Shown: in pieces, positions 38,284 through 46,099 of the stretch
Layout of the letters: every line of letters begins with the position of its first letter
How positions within the stretch are numbered: position 1 is the stretch's first letter
From: DASPSM01 sp963800135
Lineage (GTDB): Bacteria > Planctomycetota > Planctomycetia > Planctomycetales > Planctomycetaceae
Direction of reading: 5' to 3'
DNA length: 64,000 nucleotides
Assembly: GCA_963800135.1 (NCBI GenBank)
Contig: CAWCZR010000010.1
Coordinates: 186,001 to 250,000, forward strand
The notes under the pieces: generated by a model
Databases searched by the model: none
Told to the model about the DNA's origin: nothing
Seen by the model: only the letters and a program-made list of their open reading frames with translations
Program-made: the position numbers and the translations under genes

Positions 38284-39003
38284 ATGATCGATGTCATCCT
38301 CCTGCTGGTCCTGGCCCTCGTCACCTGGAACGTGGCGGCAGAAGGCGCCTGGGGAGCTGCCGCGGTGTTTTTGACCGTCGTCTTCTCCGGCCTGATTGCG
38401 ATGAACTTTTTCGAGCCACTGGCCAACTATCTCGAGGTGTGGACGGGGCCCGATTGGGCGATGCGACTCGACTTCATTTCCCTGCTAGTGCTCTTCGGCG
38501 GAAGCATCTTTTTGCTGCGGATGCTGGCCGAGCATCTGGTGCCCAGCTTTATCGCGGTCGAGGGCCGCCTGTATGACGTCTGCCGCTTTGGTTTCGGAGT
38601 GATGACTGGCTACGTCACCATCGCCTTCCTGCTGGCGGCCCTGCACGCCGCCCCGCTGCCCCGCGAGTTCCTGGGGTTCACTCCCGAGCGCAAGAACTTC
38701 TTCGGCATGACGGCCCCGGATCGCGAGTGGCTGGGCCTCGTGCAGTACATTTCCGAAAAGTCGATGCGCTCGTCCGAAGACCACCGCATCTTCGACGGCG
38801 CATACGTCGAAGTCGAAAACCACGTCAATCAGGTCTGGCCGACGTACATCATTCGCTACGCGTCCCGCCGCGATCTCTACGCCGCGGCCAACGGCTCGAC
38901 AACGGCAGCGCCGGGTACGCCTCCCGCGGGCGTCTCGCCGGGCGGCGGCGATCAGCCGAACGCCACGCTGGGGGGCGTTCGCGAACGCGGCAGCGGGCTC
39001 TAA
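38284..39003 (+). CDS. CvpA-family membrane protein
   Basis: A 239-residue protein with four helices in the first 130 residues: VILLLVLALVTWNVAAEG, AAAVFLTVVFSGLIAMNFF, FISLLVLFGGSIFLLRML and GFGVMTGYVTIAFLLAAL. This arrangement is that of CvpA (colicin V production) proteins, which influence envelope integrity and secretion. The last 45 residues are Gly/Pro/Ala-rich and disordered. It follows the PilB-like gene by 59 bases on the same strand and may be in its operon. It is convergent with the sigma-54 activator ending at 39099. Confidence 0.75.
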   Translation: MIDVILLLVLALVTWNVAAEGAWGAAAVFLTVVFSGLIAMNFFEPLANYLEVWTGPDWAMRLDFISLLVLFGGSIFLLRMLAEHLVPSFIAVEGRLYDVCRFGFGVMTGYVTIAFLLAALHAAPLPREFLGFTPERKNFFGMTAPDREWLGLVQYISEKSMRSSEDHRIFDGAYVEVENHVNQVWPTYIIRYASRRDLYAAANGSTTAAPGTPPAGVSPGGGDQPNATLGGVRERGSGL

Positions 39004-39098
39004 TCCCGGCGCAATCTGTGCTCGGTCTGGCATCGACCCGGGGGGGTTCCCGGACCCGTGCGTTGTGGACGGTCGAGCGCGGCGCTCATCGACGCCAG

Positions 39099-41003
39099 CT
39101 AATCGATCCCGTGCTTCTTCAGCTTGCTGAAGTAGGTGCTGCGAGGGATGCCCAGCAGGCGTGCTGCGCGGGCCTTGTTACCTGAACACTTTCGTAGCGC
39201 ACCGAGCAGGGCCTCGCGTTCCCAGCCCGGCGTCCCCTCGGCGCCCTGCGAACTCAGCGTGGCGCCCTCGGGAAATCCCGCCGGTTGACGGCGGCTGGTT
39301 GGCTTCGTCTCGATGATCTGCGACGGCAACCGTCCGGGTCGGGCAATTTCGGCCGGCAGATCGGCCAGCGTCACGCGATCCGACTCTGCCAGCACGACGG
39401 CCCGTTCCAGCACATTTTCCAGCTCGCGCACGTTGCCCGGCCAGCGATGCCGCTCGAGCGCCGCCAAAGCCTCGGGCTCGATGTGTGTAATCCGTTTGCC
39501 GCACTTTTGGGCCGAACGCATCAGGAAATGGAGAGCCAGCTCGAGGATGTCCTCCGTCCGTTCCCGGAGCGGAGGCATTTGAATCGTAATCACATTCAGT
39601 CGGTAATACAGGTCTTCGCGGAATCGGCCCTGGACGATCAGTTGTTCCAGGTCCTGGTGTGTCGCGGCGATCACGCGGACGTCGACCTGAATTGTCTGCG
39701 AGCCGCCGACCGGCTCGAAGCACCGCTCCTGCAGCACGCGCAACAGCTTGATCTGAATGTCGAGCGAAATGTCGCCGATTTCGTCGAGGAACAGCGTTCC
39801 ACCCGAAGCGGCCTGGAAGCGGCCAATCCGGTCGCGATGCGCACCGGTGAACGCCCCTTTCACGTGGCCGAAGAGCTCGCTCTCCAAGAGCGTGGGCGAG
39901 AGAGCGGCCGAATGGACGCAGACCATCGGCCCGCCGCGGCGCGGACTGTTTTCGTGCAGCACGCGGGCCACGAGTTCCTTGCCCGTGCCGCTTTCCCCCC
40001 GGATCAAGACCGACGATTCGCTGCCGGCCACCTTGCGGACCGTGTCGAGCACGCTGTCGATGGCCCGGCTCTTGCCCTTCATATCGCTGCGGTCGAGGTC
40101 GCCCGTTTGCTGAGTCGGCGCGGCGGCCGTTGGGTTCTGGATTTGCGAAAGCTCGGCCTGCAGGACGGCGATCTGTCGCGATTGCGTTTCAATCCGCTCG
40201 ATGCGTCGGGACAGTTCATCGTTGAGCCGTTCCAGGTCCCGATCGCTCTTGACGGTGTAGAGCGCGACGTTGGTGATCTGTCCCAAAGCATTCAAAAACG
40301 TGAAATCTTCGCCGCTAAAGGGCGTCGAGGTTTGCTTCGCTCCCAGCAGCACCAGTCCCACAGTTTCGTTGCCGATTTGCATGCCGTGGGCCAGATCGAT
40401 CCGCAGCTCGCGAAGCGCCGTCTGGACGCCGGGCAGGTCGCTGCGCGAACCCAAGAGGGCCCGCTGCACGTTGCCCGATTCGACGACTGCCGGGATCAGT
40501 GGATGTTCGGGCGGGAACTGCCGCGGCAAGCTTTCGGCTCCGTAGGCCGAGATCAGTCGAAACGGCGAATCCGCGGCGGTCCGCAGATAAAGGGCCGCCC
40601 GATCGACGCCAAGCACGTCGCGGCAGGAACTCAACATCAGCGAGGCGACGGCTTCCGGATCCGCCAGCCGGCCGACGGCCCGGTTCATCCGCTCGAGCGC
40701 TGCGCCCAGCTGGTATTTCTCGCGGTAGAAGCGGCGGTCGAGCATGCCCTGAAACATGTCTCGCAGCCACAACAGCAGGATCACGGCCAGCATCAGCACA
40801 ATGGAGATGATCGCCGACTGCTGCGTGAGCGGAAACACGGTCAGGTACTGTCGCGCGAACGGGCTCAGGGCAAGCATTAGCGCAAAGGCGACCGTCAGTC
40901 CGCAGTTGGCCAGGTAATACATCACCCCTTTGGTGACGATCGTGTCGACCAGGAGCAGACGATAACGGATGACCGTGTACGCGTAGGAGACTGTGAAACA
41001 CAA
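39099..41003 (-). CDS. Membrane-bound sigma-54 activator, C-terminal piece (GAF, AAA+, Fis)
   Basis: About 634 residues. After two further helices (YYLANCGLTVAFALMLALS and IISIVLMLAVILLLWL), a GAF domain covers about 100-255 (MNRAVGRLADPEAVASLML to GQITNVALYTVKSD) and a coiled coil about 255-290. The AAA+ domain has LIRGESGTGKELVARVLHEN (Walker A), the sigma-54-contacting GAFTGA loop in HVKGAFTGAHRDR, and GGTLFLDEIGDISLD (Walker B). The C-terminal Fis-type helix-turn-helix ends KARAARLLGIPRSTYFSKLK. It drives sigma-54 promoters. The N-terminal sensor is in another frame (40922-42130), joined near 41043. Confidence 0.92.
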   Translation of the reverse strand: MCFTVSYAYTVIRYRLLLVDTIVTKGVMYYLANCGLTVAFALMLALSPFARQYLTVFPLTQQSAIISIVLMLAVILLLWLRDMFQGMLDRRFYREKYQLGAALERMNRAVGRLADPEAVASLMLSSCRDVLGVDRAALYLRTAADSPFRLISAYGAESLPRQFPPEHPLIPAVVESGNVQRALLGSRSDLPGVQTALRELRIDLAHGMQIGNETVGLVLLGAKQTSTPFSGEDFTFLNALGQITNVALYTVKSDRDLERLNDELSRRIERIETQSRQIAVLQAELSQIQNPTAAAPTQQTGDLDRSDMKGKSRAIDSVLDTVRKVAGSESSVLIRGESGTGKELVARVLHENSPRRGGPMVCVHSAALSPTLLESELFGHVKGAFTGAHRDRIGRFQAASGGTLFLDEIGDISLDIQIKLLRVLQERCFEPVGGSQTIQVDVRVIAATHQDLEQLIVQGRFREDLYYRLNVITIQMPPLRERTEDILELALHFLMRSAQKCGKRITHIEPEALAALERHRWPGNVRELENVLERAVVLAESDRVTLADLPAEIARPGRLPSQIIETKPTSRRQPAGFPEGATLSSQGAEGTPGWEREALLGALRKCSGNKARAARLLGIPRSTYFSKLKKHGID

Positions 41004-42130
41004 GCCGGCCGAGAAGATCCAGATGCGCCTCCACCCAACGCGAAAGACTCGCGCTCAAAGAGCGCCTTGAACAGCGTCACTCCCATGCAGCATGCCGTCG
41101 CCAGGCCGGCCCCCAGCAACCACTGCAGCTGAATTTGCTCGACCGGGTTGCGCGAACTGCGATAACTGCGAAGCACGCGGGCCATCGTGATCACGAAATA
41201 GATGGCACCGACCACCAGCGAGCCGTAGATTCCCAGGCGAATGGCATCCAGAAACTGGCGCGTCATCGCCACGTTTGGGTGGAACAGGCCCGGCCAGCTG
41301 CAGATCGCGACCAACGTGAGCAGACCGAGAATGCCGACGATCGGCAAACCGTAGATCAGCGCCAACGACATGCGCGGTCGCCAGACCAGTGGGAGCCACG
41401 TCCGCGGAAACACCAGAAAGAAGTGCAGGCAGACGGCGGGCAGCAGCAGCGCGCAAATGACGCACGGTGCGGTCAGCCAAAAACTGGCCGCGACGATCCA
41501 CCAGTGATTGCTGCCCAAAAACGCGCCCAGCGTCACCAGGCACAGGCAGTAAAAAAGTTGCGATGCCCGGTCGAAGGGACGGTTCCAATAGACGGCGGCG
41601 CCGATGGCGAACGCCACGGACTGGAGCACGAACCAGACCAGCGAAAAGAGCACCTCCGAGAGGGGCAACGGCCGGATCGTGACGTAGCATTTTTGGGCCT
41701 CCGCCAGCGTTTTGCCCTGGGGCACGAACTCGATCTCCACGATGCGCGTGCCGTCGTGGTATTGAGCCAGGGCTGGCAGCCCCTCGTTCTCGTACGGGTC
41801 AGCGCCGACCGGAAGACCAGCATCGTTGGGCGTGGGCTCGCTGGCGAGCCGCATCTGCCCGCGTGTGAAGTCGACGAACGTATTAATCGGCCAATCCGCC
41901 ATGCCGATGAGGCGGTCACCCACGGCCGGGTGCCACTTCCCATAAACGCCCTCTTGTGGGACGGTCAGCATGACCATCCCATCCGCCACGCCGTTTGCCC
42001 AGGGCTTATCCGAGAGCAGGCCCCGAATTCCGAGGTCGGGGGCCGCAGCGACGATGCCCAGCACAATCATGGAATAGACAAGGACGACCACCCCACACAA
42101 CATGAGCAGAAAGGCCGTTCGCGATTTCAT
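40922..42130 (-). CDS. Membrane-bound sigma-54 activator, N-terminal sensor piece
   Basis: From ATG 42130, FLLMLCGVVVLVYSMIVLGI is a first helix. An extracytoplasmic part of about 130 residues follows (VPQEGVYGKWHPAVGDRLIG onward), then six or seven helices such as VLFSLVWFVLQSVAFAIGAA, IVAASFWLTAPCVICALLLP and YGLPIVGILGLLTLVAICSW. Coding ends near 41043 at FERESFALG; adding one G to a short G run restores WRRIWIFSAGLCFTVSYAY and the C-terminal half. The joined protein is about 1010 residues: a one-component membrane sensor with direct sigma-54 output. Confidence 0.75.
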   Translation of the reverse strand: MKSRTAFLLMLCGVVVLVYSMIVLGIVAAAPDLGIRGLLSDKPWANGVADGMVMLTVPQEGVYGKWHPAVGDRLIGMADWPINTFVDFTRGQMRLASEPTPNDAGLPVGADPYENEGLPALAQYHDGTRIVEIEFVPQGKTLAEAQKCYVTIRPLPLSEVLFSLVWFVLQSVAFAIGAAVYWNRPFDRASQLFYCLCLVTLGAFLGSNHWWIVAASFWLTAPCVICALLLPAVCLHFFLVFPRTWLPLVWRPRMSLALIYGLPIVGILGLLTLVAICSWPGLFHPNVAMTRQFLDAIRLGIYGSLVVGAIYFVITMARVLRSYRSSRNPVEQIQLQWLLGAGLATACCMGVTLFKALFERESFALGGGASGSSRPACVSQSPTRTRSSVIVCSWSTRSSPKG

Positions 42131-42253
42131 GGCGGGCGCTCTCGCCGAAGAGGCATATTGGTCACAGGGTTCGTCGATGGGGGCGAGTTGCTCGGCAGAT
42201 TGTCCGAAACTCGTCCGGTAGGCTCTGTCACAAACCCCCCAGCCCCCAATCAC

Positions 42254-42816
42254 TTGTAGCGTTTCGGCGCCGCGAAAGCAACGATCGGCGCCGAAGCGGC
42301 GCGACGATCGGCGCCGAAACGGGAGGACGAAGTTGCAATGTCACTTGCAGACTTTGCGATAAAAATGGGGTATTTCGGCTGAAAAGGGCGTTGTTTCGCC
42401 GGTCATCGTGCGCCGAGCCATTTTCTGGCATGGCACGTGCGATATAGGAAAATCGCAACGAGTTCCAAATCGTCACTCGCGAGAGTGATGAGCTTGGGAT
42501 TCGGAGCCTAAATTTCGACCCAGCCTGACCCCCGAGGGTGATGTCCAGCGCGAACAAGGCCTGGTTGAGGAAGGTCCCCTGAGAGCAGCCTGACCCACTC
42601 TGCTCATCAGTTCCCCAATCGCAAACGAACGTCCCAAGGCCTTGAACGTGCACTCATTCTCGGGGGTCATTCTATGCGCACTGGGGCTTGGCCGCCGAAG
42701 CGTGTCACGCGCCGGTCGACTGAGCGATCGCACGGCGCAGCCGGCGGCGCGATCTGCCTCACTCTCGACTGGTGGATATTTCGCGCAGCCTTTGAAACGT
42801 TGCCGGTCGCCCGTCC
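42254..42816. other. Intergenic region with direct repeats
   Basis: About 560 bases between the sigma-54 activator and QueD. It carries the repeat block at 42263-42318 and two copies of AGCCTGACCC (near 42524 and 42590). Small open frames occur on the minus strand, but their translations are arginine-rich and not protein-like. It could be the remnant of a former gene or element. Confidence 0.4.
42263..42318. repeat. 15-bp direct repeat with a flanking inverted arm
   Basis: ACGATCGGCGCCGAA occurs at 42281-42295 and 42304-42318, period 23. TTCGGCGCCG at 42263-42272 is the reverse complement of the right part, so each copy can pair with it. It lies about 130 bases upstream of the ATG at 42130 and could be an operator. 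Confidence 0.5.
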
Positions 42817-43224
42817 TCAGCGACTTGGCTGGTACGTAGCGCAGGAGCGGGGGCTTTCCCAGAGCGAGACCTCGGCCACGGGCAGCCCCTCGGCCGCGGC
42901 GTGGTCGTAGATCATCCGGGCGATGTTTTCGGCCGTTGGATTGTCCTGAATCAGGGTCAAAGGCTCGCCCAGCGACTTCAGGAACGGGACGGCCGGGTCG
43001 GCCTCGCACAAGATCATCCGATGATCGAGCTGGCTGTCGACCCAGGAGCAAAGCGAGCGTTTGATGTCGGCAAAGTCGACCAGCATCCCCCGCTCGTCGA
43101 GCTTGGCCGTCTCCAGCACGATGACGGCCTTGCCGTTATGCCCGTGCAGATGGCGGCACTTGCCGGAATAGTTGAGCAGCCGGTGGCCGTAACAGAAATC
43201 GATTTCTTGGCTGACGCGGTACAT
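42817..43224 (-). CDS. queD: 6-carboxytetrahydropterin synthase QueD
   Basis: A 135-residue member of the 6-pyruvoyl tetrahydropterin synthase family. IDFCYGHRLLNYSGKCRHLHGHNGKAV compactly contains the zinc-binding histidines and the catalytic Cys in the QueD arrangement (first part FCYGHRL, second CRHLHGHNG). LVDFADIKRSL, LDHRMIL and NPTAENIARMIYD complete the fold, with ESPRSCATYQP at the end. It makes CPH4 for queuosine/7-deazaguanine synthesis. ATG 43224 (MYRVSQEIDF) gives the usual length; the frame extends to a TTG at 43296. No other queuosine gene is nearby. Confidence 0.92.
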   Translation of the reverse strand: MYRVSQEIDFCYGHRLLNYSGKCRHLHGHNGKAVIVLETAKLDERGMLVDFADIKRSLCSWVDSQLDHRMILCEADPAVPFLKSLGEPLTLIQDNPTAENIARMIYDHAAAEGLPVAEVSLWESPRSCATYQPSR

Positions 43225-43399
43225 GAGGCGCGATAAATCGGGCAGGCGTTGGGCGCCACGCCGTTCGAGCGGGATCCCGGCGACCGTCAGCACCAATTGG
43301 GCTAAGCAGTCGCCGGTTTGAGGGAATCACATCCCAATTTTAGGACGGGGCCTCGCGACGAACAAGCAGCCCCGCGCCCGCAATTCAGCCCGCTCTGGA

Positions 43400-43543
43400 C
43401 TACCGCGATTGCATGCGGGAGGTCACCCAGCCGCCGGTGACGATCATCGCGAGCAACATGCAATAGTCGAACATGGTGGCAGCCTGCCAACGCGCCAGAC
43501 AGTAGTCGCAGTAAGGACCGTAATGACCAATGAAGTGTTCCAC
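43400..43543 (-). CDS. Putative 47-residue CxxC membrane peptide
   Basis: From GTG 43543, preceded by AGGGGGA, the frame encodes EHFIGHYGPYCDYCLARW, then a hydrophobic run FDYCMLLAMIVTGGWV and a basic end (SRMQSR). The CDYC pair followed by one helix resembles small membrane or zinc-binding peptides. The frame is open further upstream to 43687, but that part is less protein-like. There is no homologue I can name; it may be spurious. Confidence 0.35.
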   Translation of the reverse strand: MEHFIGHYGPYCDYCLARWQAATMFDYCMLLAMIVTGGWVTSRMQSR

Positions 43544-43902
43544 AGGTCCCCCTAGAGCCGATTCCGCCGGCGACCCGGAAACGCAGCGGTCGCGCAGGGC
43601 CAGCGGCCAATCGAGACAAAGTTCGTGGGATTGGGTGATGAAGACGCCCGAGTGCGGAGGACACTCGTCAGTTGGACGTTGGTGCAAGTTCTCCAGCGAT
43701 TGAGATCACGTGCCCCAGAACAGGGTCACGTACCGCGCTCTTTTTGAACTTTGCCCGCATGCAGAAATGATGTGCAGATTTGTTTGGTGTGATACTCAAG
43801 CCTAGCTTGCGGAATTTGCCGCGCAGCCGGCAACCGTCATTCCCCACGTGACATTTCTGAAATTGTCAACCATTCATCGCCGCGGTTTTGGTCAATTCCT
43901 TT
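43544..43902. other. Intergenic region upstream of the CxxC peptide
   Basis: About 360 bases between the small peptide and the 3' end of cinA. It is AT-richer around 43740-43870 than its neighbours. No RNA gene or terminator was recognised. Confidence 0.35.
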
Positions 43903-44447
43903 TCACTTGCCGCTCGTTTTCCGCAAGTTGATGAGAATCCAATCCAACACATGAACAGCTGCCGATTCCTGGCGACGCAGCCGGCGTCTGGACGGCTTGC
44001 ACTTACGATCGTCGGCTTCAAGTGACAGCTCGATTTTCTGGACGGCAACGGTCGGCCGTTTACGGAGCTCGCGGGCCGCGAAGGCCACGAACACCAAACC
44101 GTCTCTGCTCGGGCGGAGCTCCCGGCCCCAAATGGCCCGTAACGGCGGCGGCAATGTCCGCGTGCGGCGTGGCCTCAAGCGCCCCGGTGGCCATGGCTGC
44201 GGCAACCTCCCGGCTCACCGGACCGGGAGCGCGGAGCAGCCGACGGGAGACGCGCAGCCAGCGTGCCTTCGTTTCCACCTGATAAACGACGGCCGATCCG
44301 CACAAGTATTCGGAAACCCCCGGGATCCGCGCCAGAAGAGCGGCCGCCAGTCCGCCCGTGCAACTTTCGGCCAATACCAGCCGAACCTTTTGCGCGGAGC
44401 TGTGCGACCACGCGGTTGGCCCAGGCGGTTAGTTCACGCTCGCTCAA
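43903..44447 (-). pseudogene. cinA: CinA C-terminal-like (nicotinamide-nucleotide amidase) gene in three frames
   Basis: Read across three frames this is a stand-alone CinA C-terminal domain of about 181 residues. TTG 44447, with GAAAGG upstream, begins ELTAWANRVVAQLRAK. After a break near 44388, beside an A run, the second frame gives VRLVLAESCTGGLAAALL (the family's catalytic Ser region), IPGVSEYLCGSAVVYQVETK and ADIAAAVTGHLGPGAPPEQ. After a second break near 44105 the third frame gives DGLVFVAFAARELRK and a variable tail ending at 43903. CinA removes the amide from NMN in pyridine nucleotide recycling. Two breaks in so short a gene suggest sequencing indels, but real decay cannot be excluded. 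Confidence 0.72.
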
Positions 44448-44877
44448 CGCCGACCTTTCAAAGTCATCTGGCAGTCACACTTGCGCTCATTGTTAAGGTG
44501 AGTAGACGACGCAATGCACCGGCTCTGGACCGACTATTTGGCGGCCCGCCCCGCACTCTGCCCGCGCCAGCCCGACTTGAGCGTTCCGATTGGCGAGACT
44601 CTGCCTGACGTGCCGATTATTCCACCAGAACGCTCTCACGATAAGCCCGAAAACACTCCGTGGCCCTCTTAAGCCGCGGCCAAACAGCCACCGCGCGGAA
44701 AGGCAACCTGCCGACGATCGGCAATGCCGCTTTGTTGCGCCTGGGCTGCGGACTTTGAAATTAAGAGCGCAACGGCCTTGGGGGGTCGTTCGGCTTTCGA
44801 TTTGGCGGTTCCGCCACTCGGGCGATAGCCGCGGCGAAACGAATCCGGACGATAAGGCCGGAGGGGGGCGGGGCAGC
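44448..44877. other. Intergenic region between cinA and a secreted protein gene
   Basis: About 430 bases, divergent. The plus frame is open from 44590 into the next gene, but its translation before 44878 is not protein-like. GGAGGGGGGCGGGG just upstream of 44878 is the likely ribosome-binding region. No RNA or repeat was recognised. Confidence 0.4.
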
Positions 44878-45873
44878 ATGTCATTGTGGATTGGCCGACG
44901 ACGCACGCGGGCGACCGCTCTCGCACTGCTGGGCCTGCTCTCTCTGGGAGCCGGCCTGGCCGACCAAGTGTTCGCCCAAGACAACAGTCGCGGCGTGAGC
45001 GACATGCTGGGCATTCCGCGGATCGTCCGCGATCCGGATACCAACGAAATCGATCCGGCCATCGCGCCTTCGACCGATGCCTCTAAGCCGCACGCCGACG
45101 AGGCGCCCAAAGCTCCTCACGGACGGGCCGCGCTTGAACAGCGGGTGAAGACCGTTCAGAAGGCGACATCGAGCCGGGCTTCGCGCAAAGCGGCCATCGA
45201 GGCGATGCCCTTGGACCGGATGTCTCAAGAGAACCGCCAACGCGTCCAACAAATCGTCAACGGGACGAGCATCTACCGCGAGTTGCCGACGCTGCAGTTC
45301 GATATCGATCCCCGGTGCTACAAGCTCTTCATGGATCACCCGGAGGCGGCCGTCAGCATCTGGCAGGTGATGAAGATCTCCGACTTCAAAATGCGGGAGA
45401 CGGGGCCGGACTCCTACGAAACCGACGACGGCGAAGGGACCCGCGGCGTGATTGACGTCGCCTATCGCGGCGGCAGCGAGGTCGTCGTGCTCTGCGACGG
45501 GGCCTACAAAAGTGGCCTGTTGCCGTCGCCCATCAAGGCGTCGGGCGTGCTGCATGTGAATGTCGAGTTCGGCCAGCGGCCGGACGGGACGAACTTCGTC
45601 ACGCACCGGGCCCGGCTGTTCGTCTATTTTCCGTCGCAGACGGTCGAAACGGTGGCCCGGCTCATGTCGCCGCTGAGCAACGCCATCATCGACCAGAACT
45701 TCCGAGAGGTGAGCCTGTTCCTCTACATGATGTCGGCCGCCATGGCCCGGCAGCCGGGCTGGGTAGAAACGGTCAGTAAGCGGATGGAGAACGTGTCGGA
45801 GGAACGGAAGACGCAGATCATGCTCGTTACGGTTGGCGTCTTTGCCGATGCCAGCACGCGAAACAAGCACTAG
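44878..45873 (+). CDS. Exported hypothetical protein
   Basis: A 331-residue protein from ATG 44878. Residues 8-33 form a signal peptide (TRATALALLGLLSLGAGLAD, then QVFAQD at the likely cleavage site). A variable, charged linker follows. From about residue 125 there is a compact domain: YRELPTLQFDIDPRCYKLF, VSIWQVMKISDFKMRETGP and HVNVEFGQRPDGTNFVTH, ending in a helical part. I recognise no characterised family, though the composition suggests a planctomycete-conserved periplasmic protein. It is followed by a good terminator at 45919, so it is a monocistronic unit. Confidence 0.8.
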   Translation: MSLWIGRRRTRATALALLGLLSLGAGLADQVFAQDNSRGVSDMLGIPRIVRDPDTNEIDPAIAPSTDASKPHADEAPKAPHGRAALEQRVKTVQKATSSRASRKAAIEAMPLDRMSQENRQRVQQIVNGTSIYRELPTLQFDIDPRCYKLFMDHPEAAVSIWQVMKISDFKMRETGPDSYETDDGEGTRGVIDVAYRGGSEVVVLCDGAYKSGLLPSPIKASGVLHVNVEFGQRPDGTNFVTHRARLFVYFPSQTVETVARLMSPLSNAIIDQNFREVSLFLYMMSAAMARQPGWVETVSKRMENVSEERKTQIMLVTVGVFADASTRNKH

Positions 45874-45918
45874 GGAGCGCCCCAGTTCCCCAAACCGACT
45901 GTCCAAGGCCCAGAAGCC

Positions 45919-45946
45919 AAACGGCGGAAAATTCAGCCGCCGTTTT
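45919..45946 (+). terminator. Rho-independent terminator after the exported protein gene
   Basis: AAACGGCGG pairs perfectly with CCGCCGTTT around a 9-base loop and ends in TTTT. It is 46 bases after the stop codon at 45873. Confidence 0.7.
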
Positions 45947-46099
45947 GACTTCGGGCCTGTTTTGAGTTTCGGCTTTGTGCGTTTTACGGCGGGGCCATCG
46001 CGTCTCGGGCGGCGATGGGGAGCCGGAAAGCGTGGCTTGTCGTCCGTCCGCGCTATCATTGACGTTGTCCAATCTCGCGCGTGACGGAGCTCTTCGATT

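Noticed and set aside
42430..42450. Possible sigma-54 site TGGCAC near the sigma-54 activator
   Set aside because: The spacing and the -12 element (TTGC) do not fit; it reads TGGCACGTGCGATA.
42228..42653. Minus-strand frame that could be a transposase remnant
   Set aside because: No transposase motif was recognised and there are no terminal inverted repeats; the composition is mixed.
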